A stretch of DNA of 64,000 nucleotides from Pseudomonas putida (GCF_005080685.1 NZ_CP039371.1:2790001-2854000); one strand, 5' to 3'. Shown: positions 46,002-58,060, counted from the first letter of the stretch. Notes: generated by a model not told the origin, from the letters alone. Numbers and translations: made by a program.

Positions 46002-47264
46002 ATGCAAGCTTCCGTCTCCCGTTCTCCCCGTCGCTGGCTCGTGGGCCTGCTGATTCTGCTGCTGGTGGCCCTGCTGGCATGGTGGCTGTGGCCCGCGTCC
46101 ATGCCTCATAAGGAAGCGAAAGGACGAACAGGTGGTAACGGGCGTCCAGGCTTCGGTGCCTCCACCGATCCTGTGCCGGTGCGCGTCGAGCCCGCCACCG
46201 TCGGCGACTTTCCGCTGTACTACAAAGCCTTGGGCACTGTCACTGCGGTCAATACGGTCAATGTTCGTAGCCGCGTGGCCGGCGAGTTGGTGAAGATTCA
46301 CTTCAAGGAAGGCCAGCAGGTCAAGGCCGGCGACCTGCTCGCCGAGATCGACCCGCGTCCCTATCGTATTGCGCTGCAGCAAGCCGAGGGCACCCTGGCG
46401 CAGAACCAGGCGCAGTTGAAGAATGCCCAGGTCGATGTCGCCCGCTACCGCGGCCTGTATGCCGAAGACAGCATCGCCAAGCAGACTTTGGATACCGCGG
46501 AGGCGCAGGTGGCGCAATTCCAGGGTTTGGTCAAGACCAATCAGGCGCAGGTCAGCGACGCCCGCCTGAACCTCGATTTCACCCAGATCCGTGCGCCGAT
46601 CAGCGGCCGGGTTGGCCTGCGCCAACTCGACCTGGGCAACCTGGTGGCGGCCAACGACACCACCGCGCTGGTGGTCATCACCCAGACCGAGCCGATCAGC
46701 GTCGCCTTCACCCTGCCGGAAACCGAGCTGAGCACCGTGCTCGATCGCTATCGCAGCGGCGCCAGCCTGCCAGTCGAAGCCTGGGACCGCAGTGACAGCA
46801 AGCTGCAGGCCAGCGGCGTGCTGGGCAGCATCGACAACCAGATCGACACCACCACCGGCACCTTGAAGTTCAAGGGCCGCTTCGAGAACAAGGACCTGTC
46901 GCTGTTCCCCAACCAGTTCGTCAACGTGCGGCTGCTGGCCGATACCCTCAAGCAGGTGGTGCTGGCGCCTTCTGCTGCCGTTCAGTTCGGCAATGACGGC
47001 TCCTTCGCCTATGTGGTCAATGCCGACAACAAGGTCAGCATCCACAAACTCAAGGTGGGGGCCAGCGATGGCGAGCGCAGCGTGATCCTCGAAGGCCTGG
47101 CCGCTGGCGACCGCCTGGTGCTCGAAGGCACCGACCGGCTGCGTGAAGGCACCCAGGTCGAAGTCGTGCAGGACAGCTCGCAGGTGCCGACCACCCCCGG
47201 CTCGCAGCTGCAGGGCGGCGAGGCCAAGGGCAAGGTCGATGAGCCGGGCAAGGCGGGCGCATGA
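46002..47264 (+). CDS. muxA: RND efflux periplasmic adaptor (MuxA/MdtA)
   Basis: The 420-residue membrane fusion protein has an N-terminal anchor ([17 protein letters not shown]), a barrel-sandwich lipoyl domain ([33 protein letters not shown]), an alpha hairpin and beta-barrel domains ([22 protein letters not shown]). It links two different RND pumps to the outer membrane factor, as MdtA/MuxA do. I chose the ATG at 46002 because it places the anchor near the N-terminus; an in-frame start at 45912 is longer. It overlaps muxB by 4 nt. Confidence 0.9.
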   Translation: MQASVSRSPRRWLVGLLILLLVALLAWWLWPASMPHKEAKGRTGGNGRPGFGASTDPVPVRVEPATVGDFPLYYKALGTVTAVNTVNVRSRVAGELVKIHFKEGQQVKAGDLLAEIDPRPYRIALQQAEGTLAQNQAQLKNAQVDVARYRGLYAEDSIAKQTLDTAEAQVAQFQGLVKTNQAQVSDARLNLDFTQIRAPISGRVGLRQLDLGNLVAANDTTALVVITQTEPISVAFTLPETELSTVLDRYRSGASLPVEAWDRSDSKLQASGVLGSIDNQIDTTTGTLKFKGRFENKDLSLFPNQFVNVRLLADTLKQVVLAPSAAVQFGNDGSFAYVVNADNKVSIHKLKVGASDGERSVILEGLAAGDRLVLEGTDRLREGTQVEVVQDSSQVPTTPGSQLQGGEAKGKVDEPGKAGA

Positions 47265-50200
47265 ACCTCTCGCGCCTGTTCATCCTGCGGCCGGTCGCCA
47301 CCACGCTGAGCATGCTGGCCATCGTCCTGGCCGGCCTGATCGCCTACAAGCTACTGCCGGTTTCCGCGTTGCCCCAGGTCGACTATCCGACCATCCGGGT
47401 CATGACTCTGTATCCCGGTGCCAGCCCCCAGGTGATGACCAGCGCGGTCACAGCACCACTGGAGCGTCAGTTCGGGCAGATGCCCGGGCTGACCCAGATG
47501 GCTTCGACCAGCTCCGGCGGCGCCTCGGTGCTGACCCTGCGCTTCAACCTCGACATGAACATGGACGTCGCCGAGCAACAGGTGCAGGCGGCCATCAATG
47601 CCGCCAGCAACCTGCTGCCCAGCGACCTGCCGGCGCCGCCGGTGTACAACAAGGTCAACCCGGCCGATACGCCGGTGCTGACTCTGGCGATCTCTTCCAA
47701 GACCATGCCGCTGCCCAAACTCAACGACCTGGTCGACACCCGCGTGGCGCAAAAGCTCGCGCAGATCAGCGGCGTGGGCATGGTCAGCATTGCCGGTGGC
47801 CAGCGCCAGGCGGTGCGGATCAAGGTCAACGTCGATGCCCTGGCCGCCAACGGCCTCAACCTGGACGACGTGCGCACACTGATCGGCGCCTCCAACGTCA
47901 ACCAGCCCAAGGGTAACTTCGACGGCCCGACGCGGGTGTCGATGCTCGATGCCAACGACCAGCTGCGCTCGCCCGAGGAATACGCCAACCTCATCCTCAG
48001 CTACAACAACGGCGCGCCGCTGCGCCTGAAGGACGTTGCCGAAATCGTCGATGGCGCCGAGAACGAGCGGCTTGCGGCCTGGGCCAACCAGAACCAGGCG
48101 GTGCTGCTGAACATCCAGCGCCAGCCGGGGGCGAACGTCATCGAAGTGGTCGACCGTATCAAGCAGATGCTGCCGTCGATCACCGACAACCTGCCGGCAG
48201 GCCTGGACGTCTCGGTGCTCACCGACCGCACCCAGACCATCCGCGCCGCAGTGAAAGACGTGCAGCACGAACTGCTGATCGCCATCGTCCTGGTGGTGAT
48301 GGTGACATTCGTGTTCCTGCGCCGCGTCAGTGCCACCATCATTCCCTCGATTGCCGTGCCGCTGTCGCTGATCGGCACCTTCGGGGTGATGTACCTGGCG
48401 GGCTTCTCGATCAACAACCTGACCCTGATGGCGTTGACCATCGCCACCGGTTTCGTGGTGGACGACGCGATCGTCATGCTGGAGAACATCTCCCGGCACA
48501 TCGAGGAAGGCGAGACGCCGATGCAGGCGGCGCTCAAGGGCGCCCGGCAGATCGGTTTCACCCTGATATCGCTGACCTTCTCGCTGATCGCGGTGCTGAT
48601 CCCGCTGCTGTTCATGGCCGACGTGGTCGGCCGGTTGTTCCGCGAGTTCGCCATCACCCTGGCGGTGGCCATCCTGATTTCCCTGGTGGTTTCGCTGACG
48701 CTGACGCCGATGATGTGCGCACGGCTGCTCAAGCGTGAACCCAAGGAGGAGGAGCAGGGGCGCTTCTACCGTGCCAGCGGTGCGTGGATCGACTGGCTGA
48801 TCGAACACTACGGGCGTGGCTTGCAGTGGGTCCTCAAGCACCAGCCGCTGACCCTGCTGGTGGCGGTGGCCAGCCTGGTACTCACGGTATTCCTGTACAC
48901 GGTGGTGCCCAAGGGCTTCTTCCCGGTGCAGGACACCGGGGTTATCCAGGGTATCTCCGAGGCGCCGCAGTCGATCTCGTTCAATGCCATGAGTGAACGC
49001 CAGCAGGAACTGAGCAAGCTGATCCTGCAGGATCCTGCTGTGCAGAGCCTGTCGTCCTACATCGGTGTCGACGGCGACAACGCCACGCTCAACAGCGGTC
49101 GCCTGCTGATCAACCTCAAGCCCCATGGCGACCGTGACGTCACGGCCAGTGAAGTGATCTCCCGCCTGCAACCGCAGGTCGACAAGCTGGTCGGCATCCG
49201 CCTGTTCATGCAGCCGGTCCAGGACCTCAGCATCGAGGACCGGGTCAGCCGTACCCAGTACCAGTTCAGCCTGTCCTCGCCCGACGCCGACCTGCTGTCA
49301 TTGTGGAGCGGCAAGCTGGTCGACGCCCTGCAGGAGCGCCCTGAGCTGCAGGATGTGGCCAGCGACCTGCAGGACAAGGGGTTGCAGGTGTACCTGGTGA
49401 TCGACCGCGACATGGCCAGCCGCCTGGGCATCGACGTCTCGCAGATCACCAACGCCTTGTACGACGCCTTCGGCCAACGGCAGATCTCCACCATCTATAC
49501 CCAGGCCAGCCAGTACCGCGTGGTCTTGCAGTCGCAGGATGCCGGGAGCATCGGCCCACAGGCGCTGGAATCGATCCACGTCAAGGCCAGCGACGGCGGC
49601 CAGGTTCGCCTCTCGGCATTGGCGCGCATCGAGCAGCGCCAGGCGCAACTGGCCATCTCGCACATCGGCCAGTTCCCGGCCATCACCCTGTCGTTCAACC
49701 TGGCCCATGGCGCCTCGCTCGGCGAGGCGGTGAAGGTGATCGAGCAGGTTCAGCAGGAGATCGGCATGCCGATCGGCGTGCAGACCCGCTTCCAGGGCGC
49801 GGCGGAGGCGTTCCAGGCGTCGTTGTCGAGCACCTTGCTGCTGATCCTGGCAGCGGTGGTGACCATGTACATCGTGCTGGGCGTGCTCTACGAGAGCTAC
49901 ATCCACCCGGTGACCATCCTCTCGACCCTGCCGTCGGCGGCGGTCGGTGCCTTGCTGGCGCTGATCATCAGCGGCAACGACCTGGGTATGATCGCCATCA
50001 TCGGCATCATTCTGCTGATCGGCATCGTCAAGAAGAACGCGATCATGATGATCGACTTCGCCCTCGAGGCCGAACGTAACCAGGGCATGGCGCCGGCCGA
50101 TGCCATCTACCAGGCGGCGCTGTTGCGCTTCCGTCCGATCCTGATGACCACCCTGGCAGCGCTGTTCGGTGCCGTGCCGCTGATGCTCGCCACCGGTTCC

Positions 50201-50359
50201 GGCGCCGAGCTGCGCCAGCCGCTGGGCCTGGTGATGGTCGGCGGCCTGTTGGTCAGCCAGGTGCTGACGCTGTTCACCACCCCGGTCATCTACCTGTACT
50301 TCGACCGCCTTGCCCGCCGCTGGCGCCCGGCCACCGATAGCCAGCAGGCCCAGGCATGA
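47261..50359 (+). CDS. muxB: RND multidrug pump subunit (MuxB/MdtB)
   Basis: The 1032-residue HAE1-type RND transporter has 12 helices and two large periplasmic loops. The N-terminus is [24 protein letters not shown]4 carries the proton-relay residues in [15 protein letters not shown]. It forms a hetero-oligomer with MuxC. It is translationally coupled to both neighbours by 4-nt overlaps, typical of MuxABC-OpmB, which exports novobiocin, macrolides and other drugs in P. aeruginosa; here the substrates are inferred. Confidence 0.92.
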   Translation: MNLSRLFILRPVATTLSMLAIVLAGLIAYKLLPVSALPQVDYPTIRVMTLYPGASPQVMTSAVTAPLERQFGQMPGLTQMASTSSGGASVLTLRFNLDMNMDVAEQQVQAAINAASNLLPSDLPAPPVYNKVNPADTPVLTLAISSKTMPLPKLNDLVDTRVAQKLAQISGVGMVSIAGGQRQAVRIKVNVDALAANGLNLDDVRTLIGASNVNQPKGNFDGPTRVSMLDANDQLRSPEEYANLILSYNNGAPLRLKDVAEIVDGAENERLAAWANQNQAVLLNIQRQPGANVIEVVDRIKQMLPSITDNLPAGLDVSVLTDRTQTIRAAVKDVQHELLIAIVLVVMVTFVFLRRVSATIIPSIAVPLSLIGTFGVMYLAGFSINNLTLMALTIATGFVVDDAIVMLENISRHIEEGETPMQAALKGARQIGFTLISLTFSLIAVLIPLLFMADVVGRLFREFAITLAVAILISLVVSLTLTPMMCARLLKREPKEEEQGRFYRASGAWIDWLIEHYGRGLQWVLKHQPLTLLVAVASLVLTVFLYTVVPKGFFPVQDTGVIQGISEAPQSISFNAMSERQQELSKLILQDPAVQSLSSYIGVDGDNATLNSGRLLINLKPHGDRDVTASEVISRLQPQVDKLVGIRLFMQPVQDLSIEDRVSRTQYQFSLSSPDADLLSLWSGKLVDALQERPELQDVASDLQDKGLQVYLVIDRDMASRLGIDVSQITNALYDAFGQRQISTIYTQASQYRVVLQSQDAGSIGPQALESIHVKASDGGQVRLSALARIEQRQAQLAISHIGQFPAITLSFNLAHGASLGEAVKVIEQVQQEIGMPIGVQTRFQGAAEAFQASLSSTLLLILAAVVTMYIVLGVLYESYIHPVTILSTLPSAAVGALLALIISGNDLGMIAIIGIILLIGIVKKNAIMMIDFALEAERNQGMAPADAIYQAALLRFRPILMTTLAALFGAVPLMLATGSGAELRQPLGLVMVGGLLVSQVLTLFTTPVIYLYFDRLARRWRPATDSQQAQA

Positions 50360-53300
50360 ACCTGTCCGGGCCATTCATTCGGCGGCCAGTGGCGACCATG
50401 CTGCTGAGCCTGGCGATCATGTTGCTGGGTGGGGTGAGCTTCGGGCTGCTGCCGGTGGCGCCATTGCCGAAGATGGACTTCCCGGTGATCGTGGTGCAAG
50501 CCAACCTGTCCGGCGCCAGCCCCGAGGTCATGGCCGCTACCGTGGCCACGCCGCTGGAGCGCAAGCTCGGCACTATCGCCGGGGTCACCACGCTGACCAG
50601 CAACTCGAGCCAAGGCTCGACCCGGGTCATCATCGGCTTCGAGATGGGCCGCGACGTCGACGGCGCCGCCCGCGAAGTGCAAGCGGCGATCAACGCCACG
50701 CGCAACCTGCTGCCCAGCGGCATGCGCAGCATGCCCACGTACAAGAAGATCGACCCCTCGCAGGCGCCGATCATGGTGCTGTCGCTGACCTCCGACGTGC
50801 TGCAGAAGGGCCAGTTGTACGACCTGGCCGATACCATCCTGTCGCAGAGCCTGGCCCAGGTGACCGGGGTAGGGGAAGTGCAGATCGGCGGCAGCTCGTT
50901 GCCGGCGGTACGCGTGGCGGTGGAGCCACAGTTGCTCAACCAGTACGGGCTTGCCCTCGATGACGTGCGCACCGCGGTGGCCAATGCCAACCAGCGCCGG
51001 CCGATGGGCTTCGTCGAGGATGGCGAGCGCAACTGGCAGGTACGTGCCAACGACCAGTTGGAAAAGGCCAAGGACTACGAGCCGGTGGTGATCCGCCAGG
51101 AGAACGGCACCATCCTGCGCCTGTCCGACGTGGCCACCATTACCGATGGCGTCGAAAACCGCTACAACAGCGGCTTCTTCAACGACCAGAGCGCGGTGTT
51201 GCTGGTGATCAACCGGCAGACCGGCGCCAACATCATCGAAACCGTCGACCAGATCAAGGCGCAGTTGCCAGCGTTGCAGTCGCTGCTGCCAGCCAGCGTC
51301 AAGCTGGACGTGGCCATGGATCGCTCGCCGGTGATCAAGGCCACCCTCAAGGAGGCCGAGCACACCCTGTTGATCGCCGTGGTGCTGGTGATCCTGGTGG
51401 TCTACCTGTTCCTCGGCAGCCTGCGCGCCTCGCTGATCCCAAGCCTCGCGGTGCCAGTGTCGCTGGTCGGTACCTTCGCGGTCATGTACCTGTGCGGCTT
51501 CTCGCTCAACAACCTGTCGCTGATGGCGTTGATCCTGGCCACCGGCCTGGTGGTGGACGATGCCATCGTGGTGCTCGAGAACATCTCGCGGCACATCGAG
51601 GACGGCCAGCCGCCGATGCGGGCGGCGTTCCTTGGAGCCAAGGAAGTTGGCTTCACCCTGCTGTCGATGAACGTCTCGCTGGTGGCGGTGTTCGTTTCGA
51701 TCCTGTTCATGGGCGGGATCGTGCGCAATCTGTTCCAGGAGTTCTCAATTACCCTGGCGGCGGCGATCATCGTCTCCCTGGTGGTGTCGCTGACATTGAC
51801 GCCGATGCTCTGCGCACGCTGGCTCAAGCCGCAGAAGGCTCAACACAATCGCCTGCAACAGTGGAGCGAAAGGCAGCACCAGCGCCTGGTCCACGCCTAC
51901 GATCGCAGCCTGGGCTGGGCGTTGCGGCACAAGCGTCTGACCTTGTGCAGCCTACTCGTGACCATCGGCGTCAACGTCGCGTTGTACGTGGTGATTCCCA
52001 AGACGTTGATGCCGCAGCAGGATACCGGGCAACTGATGGGGTTCATCCGTGGCGATGACGGCCTGTCGTTCACCGTGATGCAACCGAAGATGGAAATCTA
52101 CCGACGCGCCTTGCTGGCCGACCCTGCGGTGCAGAGCGTGGCTGGCTTCATCGGTGGCAACAGCGGCACCAACAATGCCATGGTGCTGGTGCGCCTGAAG
52201 CCGATTGCCGAACGCAAGATCTCCGCGCAGAAGGTCATCGACCGCTTGCGCCGGGACCTGCCCAAGGTACCGGGCGGGCGCTTGTTCCTGATGGCCGACC
52301 AGGACCTGCAGTTGGGCGGCGGTGGTCGCGACCAGAGTTCCTCGCAGTATGTGTATACGCTGCAGAGCGATGACCTGAGCGCCTTGCGCGAATGGTTCCC
52401 GAAGGTGACGGCCGTGGTCCGAACGCTGCCCGAGTTGACCTCGGTCGATGCCCGCGATGGCGGCGGGACCCAGCAGGTGACCCTGGTGGTCGACCGCGAC
52501 CAGGCAAAGCGCCTGGGCATCGACATGGACATGATCACCACGGTGCTCAACAACGCCTACAGCCAACGGCAGATCTCGACCATCTATGACAGCCTCAACC
52601 AGTATCAAGTGGTACTGGAGATCAACCCCAAGTACGCCTGGGACCCCAGCACCCTGGAACAGGTACAGGTGATCACCAGCGAGGGTGCTCGGGTGCCGCT
52701 GTCGACCATCGCCCGCTACGAGAACAGCCTGGCCGACGACCGGGTCAGCCACGAGAACCAGTTCGCCTCCCAGGACATCAACTTCGACGTCGCCGAGGGC
52801 TACAGCACCGACCAGGCCATGGCCGCGCTGGAGCGTGCGGTTGCCAAGATGGGGCTGCCTGAGTCGGTGATCGCCCGCCTGGGCGGTACGGCGGATGCGT
52901 TCGCCAAGACCCAGCAGGGCCAGCCGTTCATGATCCTGGGCGCACTGGTGCTGGTGTACCTGGTGCTGGGCATTCTCTACGAGAGCTACATCCACCCGCT
53001 GACGATCCTTTCGACCCTGCCTTCGGCGGGCGTCGGGGCATTGCTGGCGCTGTACCTGACCGGCGGCGAATTCAGCCTGATCTCGCTGCTGGGATTGTTC
53101 CTGCTGATCGGCGTGGTGAAGAAAAACGCCATCCTGATGATCGATCTGGCGTTGCAACTGGAGCGTCACCAGGGGCTCACGCCCGAAGAGTCGATTCGCC
53201 GGGCTTGCCTGCTGCGCCTGCGACCGATCCTGATGACCACCCTGGCAGCCATCCTGGGCGCCTTGCCGCTGCTGCTCAGCCGCGCCGAGGGGGCGGAGAT

Positions 53301-53463
53301 GCGCCAGCCGCTGGGCCTGACCATCATTGGCGGCCTGGTCTTCAGCCAGGTCCTGACCCTGTATACGACGCCGGTGGTGTACCTGTACCTCGACCGCCTG
53401 CGTCACCGTTTCAACCATTGGCGCGGTGTGCGCACCGATGCCGCCCTGGAAACCCCGCTATGA
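50356..53463 (+). CDS. muxC: RND multidrug pump subunit (MuxC/MdtC)
   Basis: The 1035-residue second RND pump of the operon is clearly paralogous to MuxB but distinct (for example [17 protein letters not shown] at TM4 and [20 protein letters not shown] in the first loop). MdtB and MdtC work as a 2:1 heterotrimer in E. coli, and the presence of two different full-length pumps supports the same arrangement. Its stop overlaps the OpmB start by 4 nt. Confidence 0.92.
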   Translation: MNLSGPFIRRPVATMLLSLAIMLLGGVSFGLLPVAPLPKMDFPVIVVQANLSGASPEVMAATVATPLERKLGTIAGVTTLTSNSSQGSTRVIIGFEMGRDVDGAAREVQAAINATRNLLPSGMRSMPTYKKIDPSQAPIMVLSLTSDVLQKGQLYDLADTILSQSLAQVTGVGEVQIGGSSLPAVRVAVEPQLLNQYGLALDDVRTAVANANQRRPMGFVEDGERNWQVRANDQLEKAKDYEPVVIRQENGTILRLSDVATITDGVENRYNSGFFNDQSAVLLVINRQTGANIIETVDQIKAQLPALQSLLPASVKLDVAMDRSPVIKATLKEAEHTLLIAVVLVILVVYLFLGSLRASLIPSLAVPVSLVGTFAVMYLCGFSLNNLSLMALILATGLVVDDAIVVLENISRHIEDGQPPMRAAFLGAKEVGFTLLSMNVSLVAVFVSILFMGGIVRNLFQEFSITLAAAIIVSLVVSLTLTPMLCARWLKPQKAQHNRLQQWSERQHQRLVHAYDRSLGWALRHKRLTLCSLLVTIGVNVALYVVIPKTLMPQQDTGQLMGFIRGDDGLSFTVMQPKMEIYRRALLADPAVQSVAGFIGGNSGTNNAMVLVRLKPIAERKISAQKVIDRLRRDLPKVPGGRLFLMADQDLQLGGGGRDQSSSQYVYTLQSDDLSALREWFPKVTAVVRTLPELTSVDARDGGGTQQVTLVVDRDQAKRLGIDMDMITTVLNNAYSQRQISTIYDSLNQYQVVLEINPKYAWDPSTLEQVQVITSEGARVPLSTIARYENSLADDRVSHENQFASQDINFDVAEGYSTDQAMAALERAVAKMGLPESVIARLGGTADAFAKTQQGQPFMILGALVLVYLVLGILYESYIHPLTILSTLPSAGVGALLALYLTGGEFSLISLLGLFLLIGVVKKNAILMIDLALQLERHQGLTPEESIRRACLLRLRPILMTTLAAILGALPLLLSRAEGAEMRQPLGLTIIGGLVFSQVLTLYTTPVVYLYLDRLRHRFNHWRGVRTDAALETPL

Positions 53464-54950
53464 CCTTTGCCCAAGCTCCCCTACACCGTGCCCTGCAGTC
53501 GTTGACCCGTGGGCGCGGCTCGCGCCTGATCGGCGCCGGGCTGTGCGTGGCCATGCTCAGCGCCTGTACCCTGAGCCCGGACTACCATCGTCCGGACATG
53601 GACACGCCCGCGCAGTTCAAGCAGGCCGAGGGCTGGACCCAGGCCAGCCCATCCGATGCCATGGCCCGTGGCGCCTGGTGGGAGGTCTATGGCGATCCGA
53701 GCCTGAACGCGCTTGTCGAGGAGCTCAACCGCAGCAACCAGACCGTTGCGCAATCGGAGGCCCAGTATCGCCAGGCCCAGGCGTTGGTGCGCAGCAGCCG
53801 TGCGTCGCTGTTCCCCACCTTGGACCTGACCACCAGCAAGAACCGCTCCGCGCAAGGCACCGGCAGCTCCAGCTCGAGCCTGTCGAACAACAGCAGCGGT
53901 ATCCGCAATACCTACAATGCGCAGCTCGGCGTCAGCTGGGAAATCGACCTGTGGGGCAAGTTGCGCGAAACGCTCAATGCCGACCAGGCCAGCGCCGAGG
54001 CCAGCCTCGCCGACCTGGCCTCCATTCGCTTGAGCCAGCAGTCGGAGCTCGTGCAGAACTACCTGCAATTGCGGGTCATCGATGAGCAGAAGCGCCTGCT
54101 GGAGGCCACCGTTGCCACCTACGAGCGGTCGCTGCGCCTGACCGAGAACCAGTATCGCGCCGGGGTGTCCGGCCCGGATGCGGTGGCCCAGGCGCGCACG
54201 CAGCTCAAGAGCACCCAGGCCGACCTGATCGACCTGGTGTGGCAGCGCGCCCAGTTCGAGAACGCCATCGCGGTGTTGTTGGGCAAGGTGCCCGCCAATT
54301 TCGCCCTGGCCGACAGCAAGTCGATCCCGGCCTTGCCGGAGATACCTCTGGCGTTGCCGTCGCAACTGCTTGAGCGCCGTCCCGACATCGCTGCTGCCGA
54401 ACGCAATGTGATGGCGGCCAACTCGCAGATCGGCGTGTCGCGGGCGGCTTATTTCCCCGACTTGTCGTTGAGCATGAGCGGGGGCTACTCGAGCAGCAGC
54501 TTCAGCAACTGGATCGAGTTGCCGAACCGCTACTGGTCGGTAGGGCCGCAGCTGGCGCTGACCCTGTTCGATGCCGGCAAGCGCAGCGCCGAAGTGGACC
54601 GCACAGTGGCTGCCTATGACCAGACCGTGGCGCAGTATCGGCAGACGGTGCTCGATGGTTTCAAGGAAGTGGAAAACTACCTGGTGCAGTTGAAGGTGTA
54701 TGCCGACGAGGCGGTGGTGCGCCAGGAGGCCCTGGAGGCTGCCCGCGAGTCGCTGCGACTGACCGACAACCAGTACAAGGCCGGGCTGATCGGTTACCTG
54801 GATGTGGTCAACGTACAGACCACCGCCTTGAGCAACGAACGCAGCGTGCTGTCGTTGCTGGAAGGGCGGTTGGTGGCCAGCGTCCAGTTGATCGCCGCCC
54901 TGGGCGGTGGCTGGGAGGCCGAACAGGCGTTCGCTGAAGCCAAGGACTGA
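53460..54950 (+). CDS. opmB: Outer membrane efflux lipoprotein (OpmB type)
   Basis: The 496-residue NodT/OprM family outer membrane factor has a lipobox LSAC with lipidated Cys36 followed by TLSPDYHRP, and two repeated alpha-barrel halves (for example ENYLVQLKVYADEAVVRQEAL in the second). It forms the exit duct for MuxABC. The frame is open upstream to 53205, but that lies inside muxC; the ATG at 53460 gives a normal signal. It is the last gene of the operon, followed by a REP doublet. Confidence 0.93.
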   Translation: MTFAQAPLHRALQSLTRGRGSRLIGAGLCVAMLSACTLSPDYHRPDMDTPAQFKQAEGWTQASPSDAMARGAWWEVYGDPSLNALVEELNRSNQTVAQSEAQYRQAQALVRSSRASLFPTLDLTTSKNRSAQGTGSSSSSLSNNSSGIRNTYNAQLGVSWEIDLWGKLRETLNADQASAEASLADLASIRLSQQSELVQNYLQLRVIDEQKRLLEATVATYERSLRLTENQYRAGVSGPDAVAQARTQLKSTQADLIDLVWQRAQFENAIAVLLGKVPANFALADSKSIPALPEIPLALPSQLLERRPDIAAAERNVMAANSQIGVSRAAYFPDLSLSMSGGYSSSSFSNWIELPNRYWSVGPQLALTLFDAGKRSAEVDRTVAAYDQTVAQYRQTVLDGFKEVENYLVQLKVYADEAVVRQEALEAARESLRLTDNQYKAGLIGYLDVVNVQTTALSNERSVLSLLEGRLVASVQLIAALGGGWEAEQAFAEAKD

Positions 54951-54955
54951 GCTCG

Positions 54956-55077
54956 ATGGCACCGGCTACGCCGGTGTTCGCGGGGCAAGCCCGCTCCCAC
55001 AGGGTGCGCGGTCGTCAAATACTATGCGCTACCTGTAGGAGCGGGCTTGCCCGCGAACACGGCAAAGCCGGTGCCAT
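54956..55077. repeat. REP doublet with outer GCACCGGC arms
   Basis: REP units at 54977-55002 (TTCGCGGGGCAAGCCCGCTC) and 55032-55058 (inverse) are separated by about 30 nt and flanked by an additional inverted pair TGGCACCGGC / GCCGGTGCCA. It lies after the efflux operon. Confidence 0.85.
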
Positions 55078-55230
55078 ACACCACTGCGCCGCCTGCGCCG
55101 CGATCACAGTACATGCGGGCGTCAGCCGGACCCATTCCCATTCGCGAAAACCCCATGGCGTTTCGCCAGCGCTTGAGTACAATCTGCAGTTTTGTCCGGG
55201 CGCTTTCTGCGCCTGCCGCTGGAACTGCAA

Positions 55231-57318
55231 ATGCTGATCGGTAGCTATTCGTCCTCGCTGGTGTTGATCTCGCTGTGCGTGGCCATTCTTGCGTCCTATA
55301 CCGCCCTCGACCTGACCGGTCGCCTGGCCACCGCCAAGGGCCGGGCGGTGTACTTGTGGATGGGTGGCGGGGCACTGGCCATGGGTATCGGCGTATGGTC
55401 GATGCACTTCATCGGCATGCTCGCCTTCAGCCTCCCGGTGGACCTTGGCTATGACATCGGGCTGACCGCGTTTTCCCTGTTGATCGCCGTGTTGTCCGCA
55501 GGTTTTGCCCTGTGGATGGTCAGCCAGCCCAGCCTGCCATGGCTGCAACTGGGCTTTGGCGCACTGATCATGGGCGCCGGGATCAGCTGCATGCACTACA
55601 CCGGCATGGCCGCGCTGCGCATGTTGCCGGGCATCGATTACGATCCGACCCTGTTCGGCGCCTCTTTGGCCATCGCCGTCGGCGCTTCGGCAGCGGCGCT
55701 GTGGATCGCCTTCCGCCTGCGCCAGCACACCCCCTATGTACGGCAGATCCGAGGTCTGGCGGCAGTGTTGATGGGCATCGCCATCGTCGGCATGCACTAC
55801 ACCGGCATGGCGGCTGCCAACTTCCCGGAAGGCAGCTACTGCGGCGCCCTGGCCACTGGCCTGAAAGGCGACGGACTGGTTTACCTGGTATTGATCACCA
55901 CCCTGGCGGTGCTAGCGGTGGCATTGCTGACCTCGGTGCTGGACGCCCGCCTCGAGGCACGCACCGCTGAGCTTGCCCGTTCGCTAACCCTGGCCAACCA
56001 GGAACTGACCCAACTGGCCCTGCACGACACCCTGACCGGGCTGCCCAACCGCACGCTGCTGGCGGACCGCATCGACCAGGCCATCGGCAAAGTGGCCGAG
56101 CAGGGCGGCTGTTTTGCCTTGATGTTCATCGACCTGGACGGCTTCAAGCCGGTCAACGACGCCTTCGGCCACCATGTCGGTGACCTCCTGCTCAAGGCCG
56201 TGGCGGCTCGTTTGCGCGGGCACCTGCACAGCCAGGACACACTGGCGCGCATCGGCGGTGATGAGTTCGTCCTGTTGGTGGAGTTGCAGGAGCCCGATGA
56301 CGCCATGGGCGTGGCGGTCAAGCAGGTCAACCTGGTGTCGCGGGCGTTCGAGGTCGCGGGCCACGACCTGCAGGTCACGGCCAGCCTGGGTATCGTCCTC
56401 TATCCGGGCAATGGCCTGGATCAGCACGAACTGTTGCGCAACGCCGACGCCGCCATGTACCACGCCAAGAGCGCCGGCAAGAACGGCTACAGCTTCTTCG
56501 ACGCGTCGATGAACAGCAACGCCCGCCAGCAGCTGCAATTGCTTCAGGACCTGCGCCTGGCCCTGGAACATCGCCAGTTCCGCCTGCACTACCAGCCCAA
56601 GTTCGCCGCCCAGGGGTGCCAGCCGATCGGCGCCGAGGCGCTGCTGCGTTGGGAGCATCCGCAACACGGGCTGATGCTGCCGGACCGGTTCATCGCCCAG
56701 GCGGAAAAAACCGGCCTGATCATTCCTATCGGTGAGTGGGTGCTGGGCGAAGCCTGTCGGCAGATGCGACAGTGGCTCGACCAGGGGCATGAGCAATGGC
56801 GCATGGCGGTCAACCTCTCGGCTTTGCAGTTCTGCCATGTGGGGCTGGTCGACAGCGTGGCTCAGGCGCTGCAGGACAACGGCCTGCCTGCCAACCGCTT
56901 GACCCTGGAAATCACCGAATCCACTGCCATGCACGACGCCGATGCCAGCCTGATGGTGCTGCAGCGTCTGTCCGACATGGGCGTCGACCTGTCCATCGAT
57001 GATTTCGGTACGGGTTATTCCAGCCTGATGTACCTCAAGCGGCTGCCAGCCAACGAGTTGAAGATCGACCGCGGCTTCGTGCGCGACCTGGAGCAGGATG
57101 GCGACGACGCGGCGATCGTCTCGGCCATCGTCGCGCTGGGTCAGGCGCTAGGGCTGCGAATCGTTGCCGAGGGAGTGGAGACCGATGGCCAGCAAGCGTT
57201 CCTGACCGGCCTGGGGTGCGATTCATTGCAAGGCTATCTGCTCGGCCAGCCGGTGCCGGCCGAGCAGTTCATGGCGAGATTGCAGGCGTTGGGGCAGGGG
57301 CGCGAGGTGCCCGCCTAA
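55231..57318 (+). CDS. MHYT-GGDEF-EAL c-di-GMP sensor/regulator (MucR-like)
   Basis: The protein has about 695 residues. Seven membrane helices carry three MHYT-type motifs (SMHFIGM, CMHYTGM, GMHYTGM), thought to bind a metal and sense a diffusible gas such as oxygen or NO. An intact GGDEF follows (RIGGDEFVLLVEL), then an EAL domain with GAEALLRWEHP, EITES, DDFGTGYSS and EGVET. So both synthesis and hydrolysis of c-di-GMP are plausible. The usual RxxD inhibitory site before GGDEF reads HSQD. The ATG at 55231 resembles PA1727 MucR better than the TTG at 55192. Confidence 0.9.
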   Translation: MLIGSYSSSLVLISLCVAILASYTALDLTGRLATAKGRAVYLWMGGGALAMGIGVWSMHFIGMLAFSLPVDLGYDIGLTAFSLLIAVLSAGFALWMVSQPSLPWLQLGFGALIMGAGISCMHYTGMAALRMLPGIDYDPTLFGASLAIAVGASAAALWIAFRLRQHTPYVRQIRGLAAVLMGIAIVGMHYTGMAAANFPEGSYCGALATGLKGDGLVYLVLITTLAVLAVALLTSVLDARLEARTAELARSLTLANQELTQLALHDTLTGLPNRTLLADRIDQAIGKVAEQGGCFALMFIDLDGFKPVNDAFGHHVGDLLLKAVAARLRGHLHSQDTLARIGGDEFVLLVELQEPDDAMGVAVKQVNLVSRAFEVAGHDLQVTASLGIVLYPGNGLDQHELLRNADAAMYHAKSAGKNGYSFFDASMNSNARQQLQLLQDLRLALEHRQFRLHYQPKFAAQGCQPIGAEALLRWEHPQHGLMLPDRFIAQAEKTGLIIPIGEWVLGEACRQMRQWLDQGHEQWRMAVNLSALQFCHVGLVDSVAQALQDNGLPANRLTLEITESTAMHDADASLMVLQRLSDMGVDLSIDDFGTGYSSLMYLKRLPANELKIDRGFVRDLEQDGDDAAIVSAIVALGQALGLRIVAEGVETDGQQAFLTGLGCDSLQGYLLGQPVPAEQFMARLQALGQGREVPA

Positions 57319-57575
57319 ACGGCGTCCTTGAGCATCAGGTTGGGTATGAACGCGTCCATCTCCGCCTCGACTGCCTCGATGATGCGCTCGACATCGGCTG
57401 CCGGCATGACCGCCGTGCAGGGGATGCCGGCAATCGCCAGCAACGTTTCACCGCTGGCCCGATCGAACAGGCGGGCAACCATGCTGCGTGGTGCGTCCAT
57501 GCTGGCTTCGAACCCTAGCGGGTGGAAGTGCCAACGCATCACCTGGCAGGCGTTGGGGAACGTCATTTTGTTCAT
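57315..57575 (-). CDS. DUF1652 small protein
   Basis: The 86-residue protein matches the Pseudomonas-typical DUF1652 family by CQVMRWHFHPLGFEASM and GETLLAIAGIPC. Function is unknown. It is convergent with and overlaps the MHYT gene by 4 nt. The chosen ATG at 57575 has AAGGAGG upstream. A longer in-frame start at 57644 is rejected. Confidence 0.8.
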   Translation of the reverse strand: MNKMTFPNACQVMRWHFHPLGFEASMDAPRSMVARLFDRASGETLLAIAGIPCTAVMPAADVERIIEAVEAEMDAFIPNLMLKDAV

Positions 57576-58060
57576 GCCAGCCTCCTTGTCCGTTCCTGGA
57601 CGTGGTGAGGGTAGCCCGGGCTTTACCACCGGGAATCTAACCATAGCACCGGAAAATCCCGTGTCACCCGGAAAACAAGAGAAATTCGCAAATAATTGAT
57701 ACCGATCACGCGGGCGTGAGTTGCGCTATCCCGCGTGCACGCACGTTGCAAACGTTTTCCTGGACGCCGCTTGGCGCTTGCCGTGCGCTGTACTATCAGA
57801 CCAATGGCACCGCGCCAGGTCGCAGACCGCTTTGAGGACGCCGCGTGTCCGACTGCACCAGCAAGGGCGCGTGCTGGTGGCATCGACAGGGCTGCAAGTG
57901 CGCTCCAATGAGGTACTATCACGCTCCGCGCCATCGCCAAAGCCTTTGAATATCAAGGTGATGGCACTGTTTTCCGGGTCTCGATGACCTAAGGTTTCGT
58001 AGTTATTTCGCTTTCGGCTGAAGTCGATTTGACCCGCTATCGCGACACAGGATCCACGTT
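57576..58060. other. Gene-poor gap with unclear content
   Basis: This 485-nt gap between the DUF1652 gene and the lone recombinase holds only weak ORFs. A GC inverted pair (CGGGCGTGAGTTGCGCTATCCCG) is near 57712 and base composition is mixed. I see no gene, tRNA-like cloverleaf or clear attachment site, though a recombination site of the neighbouring integrase could be here. Confidence 0.4.

Noticed and set aside
47351..49171. 606-codon minus-strand frame opposite muxB
   Set aside because: Shadow with biased composition and no recognisable domain.
47261..53463. Two RND pump genes as a recent tandem duplication or assembly error
   Set aside because: The two proteins differ throughout and match the normal MuxB/MuxC (MdtB/MdtC) pair.
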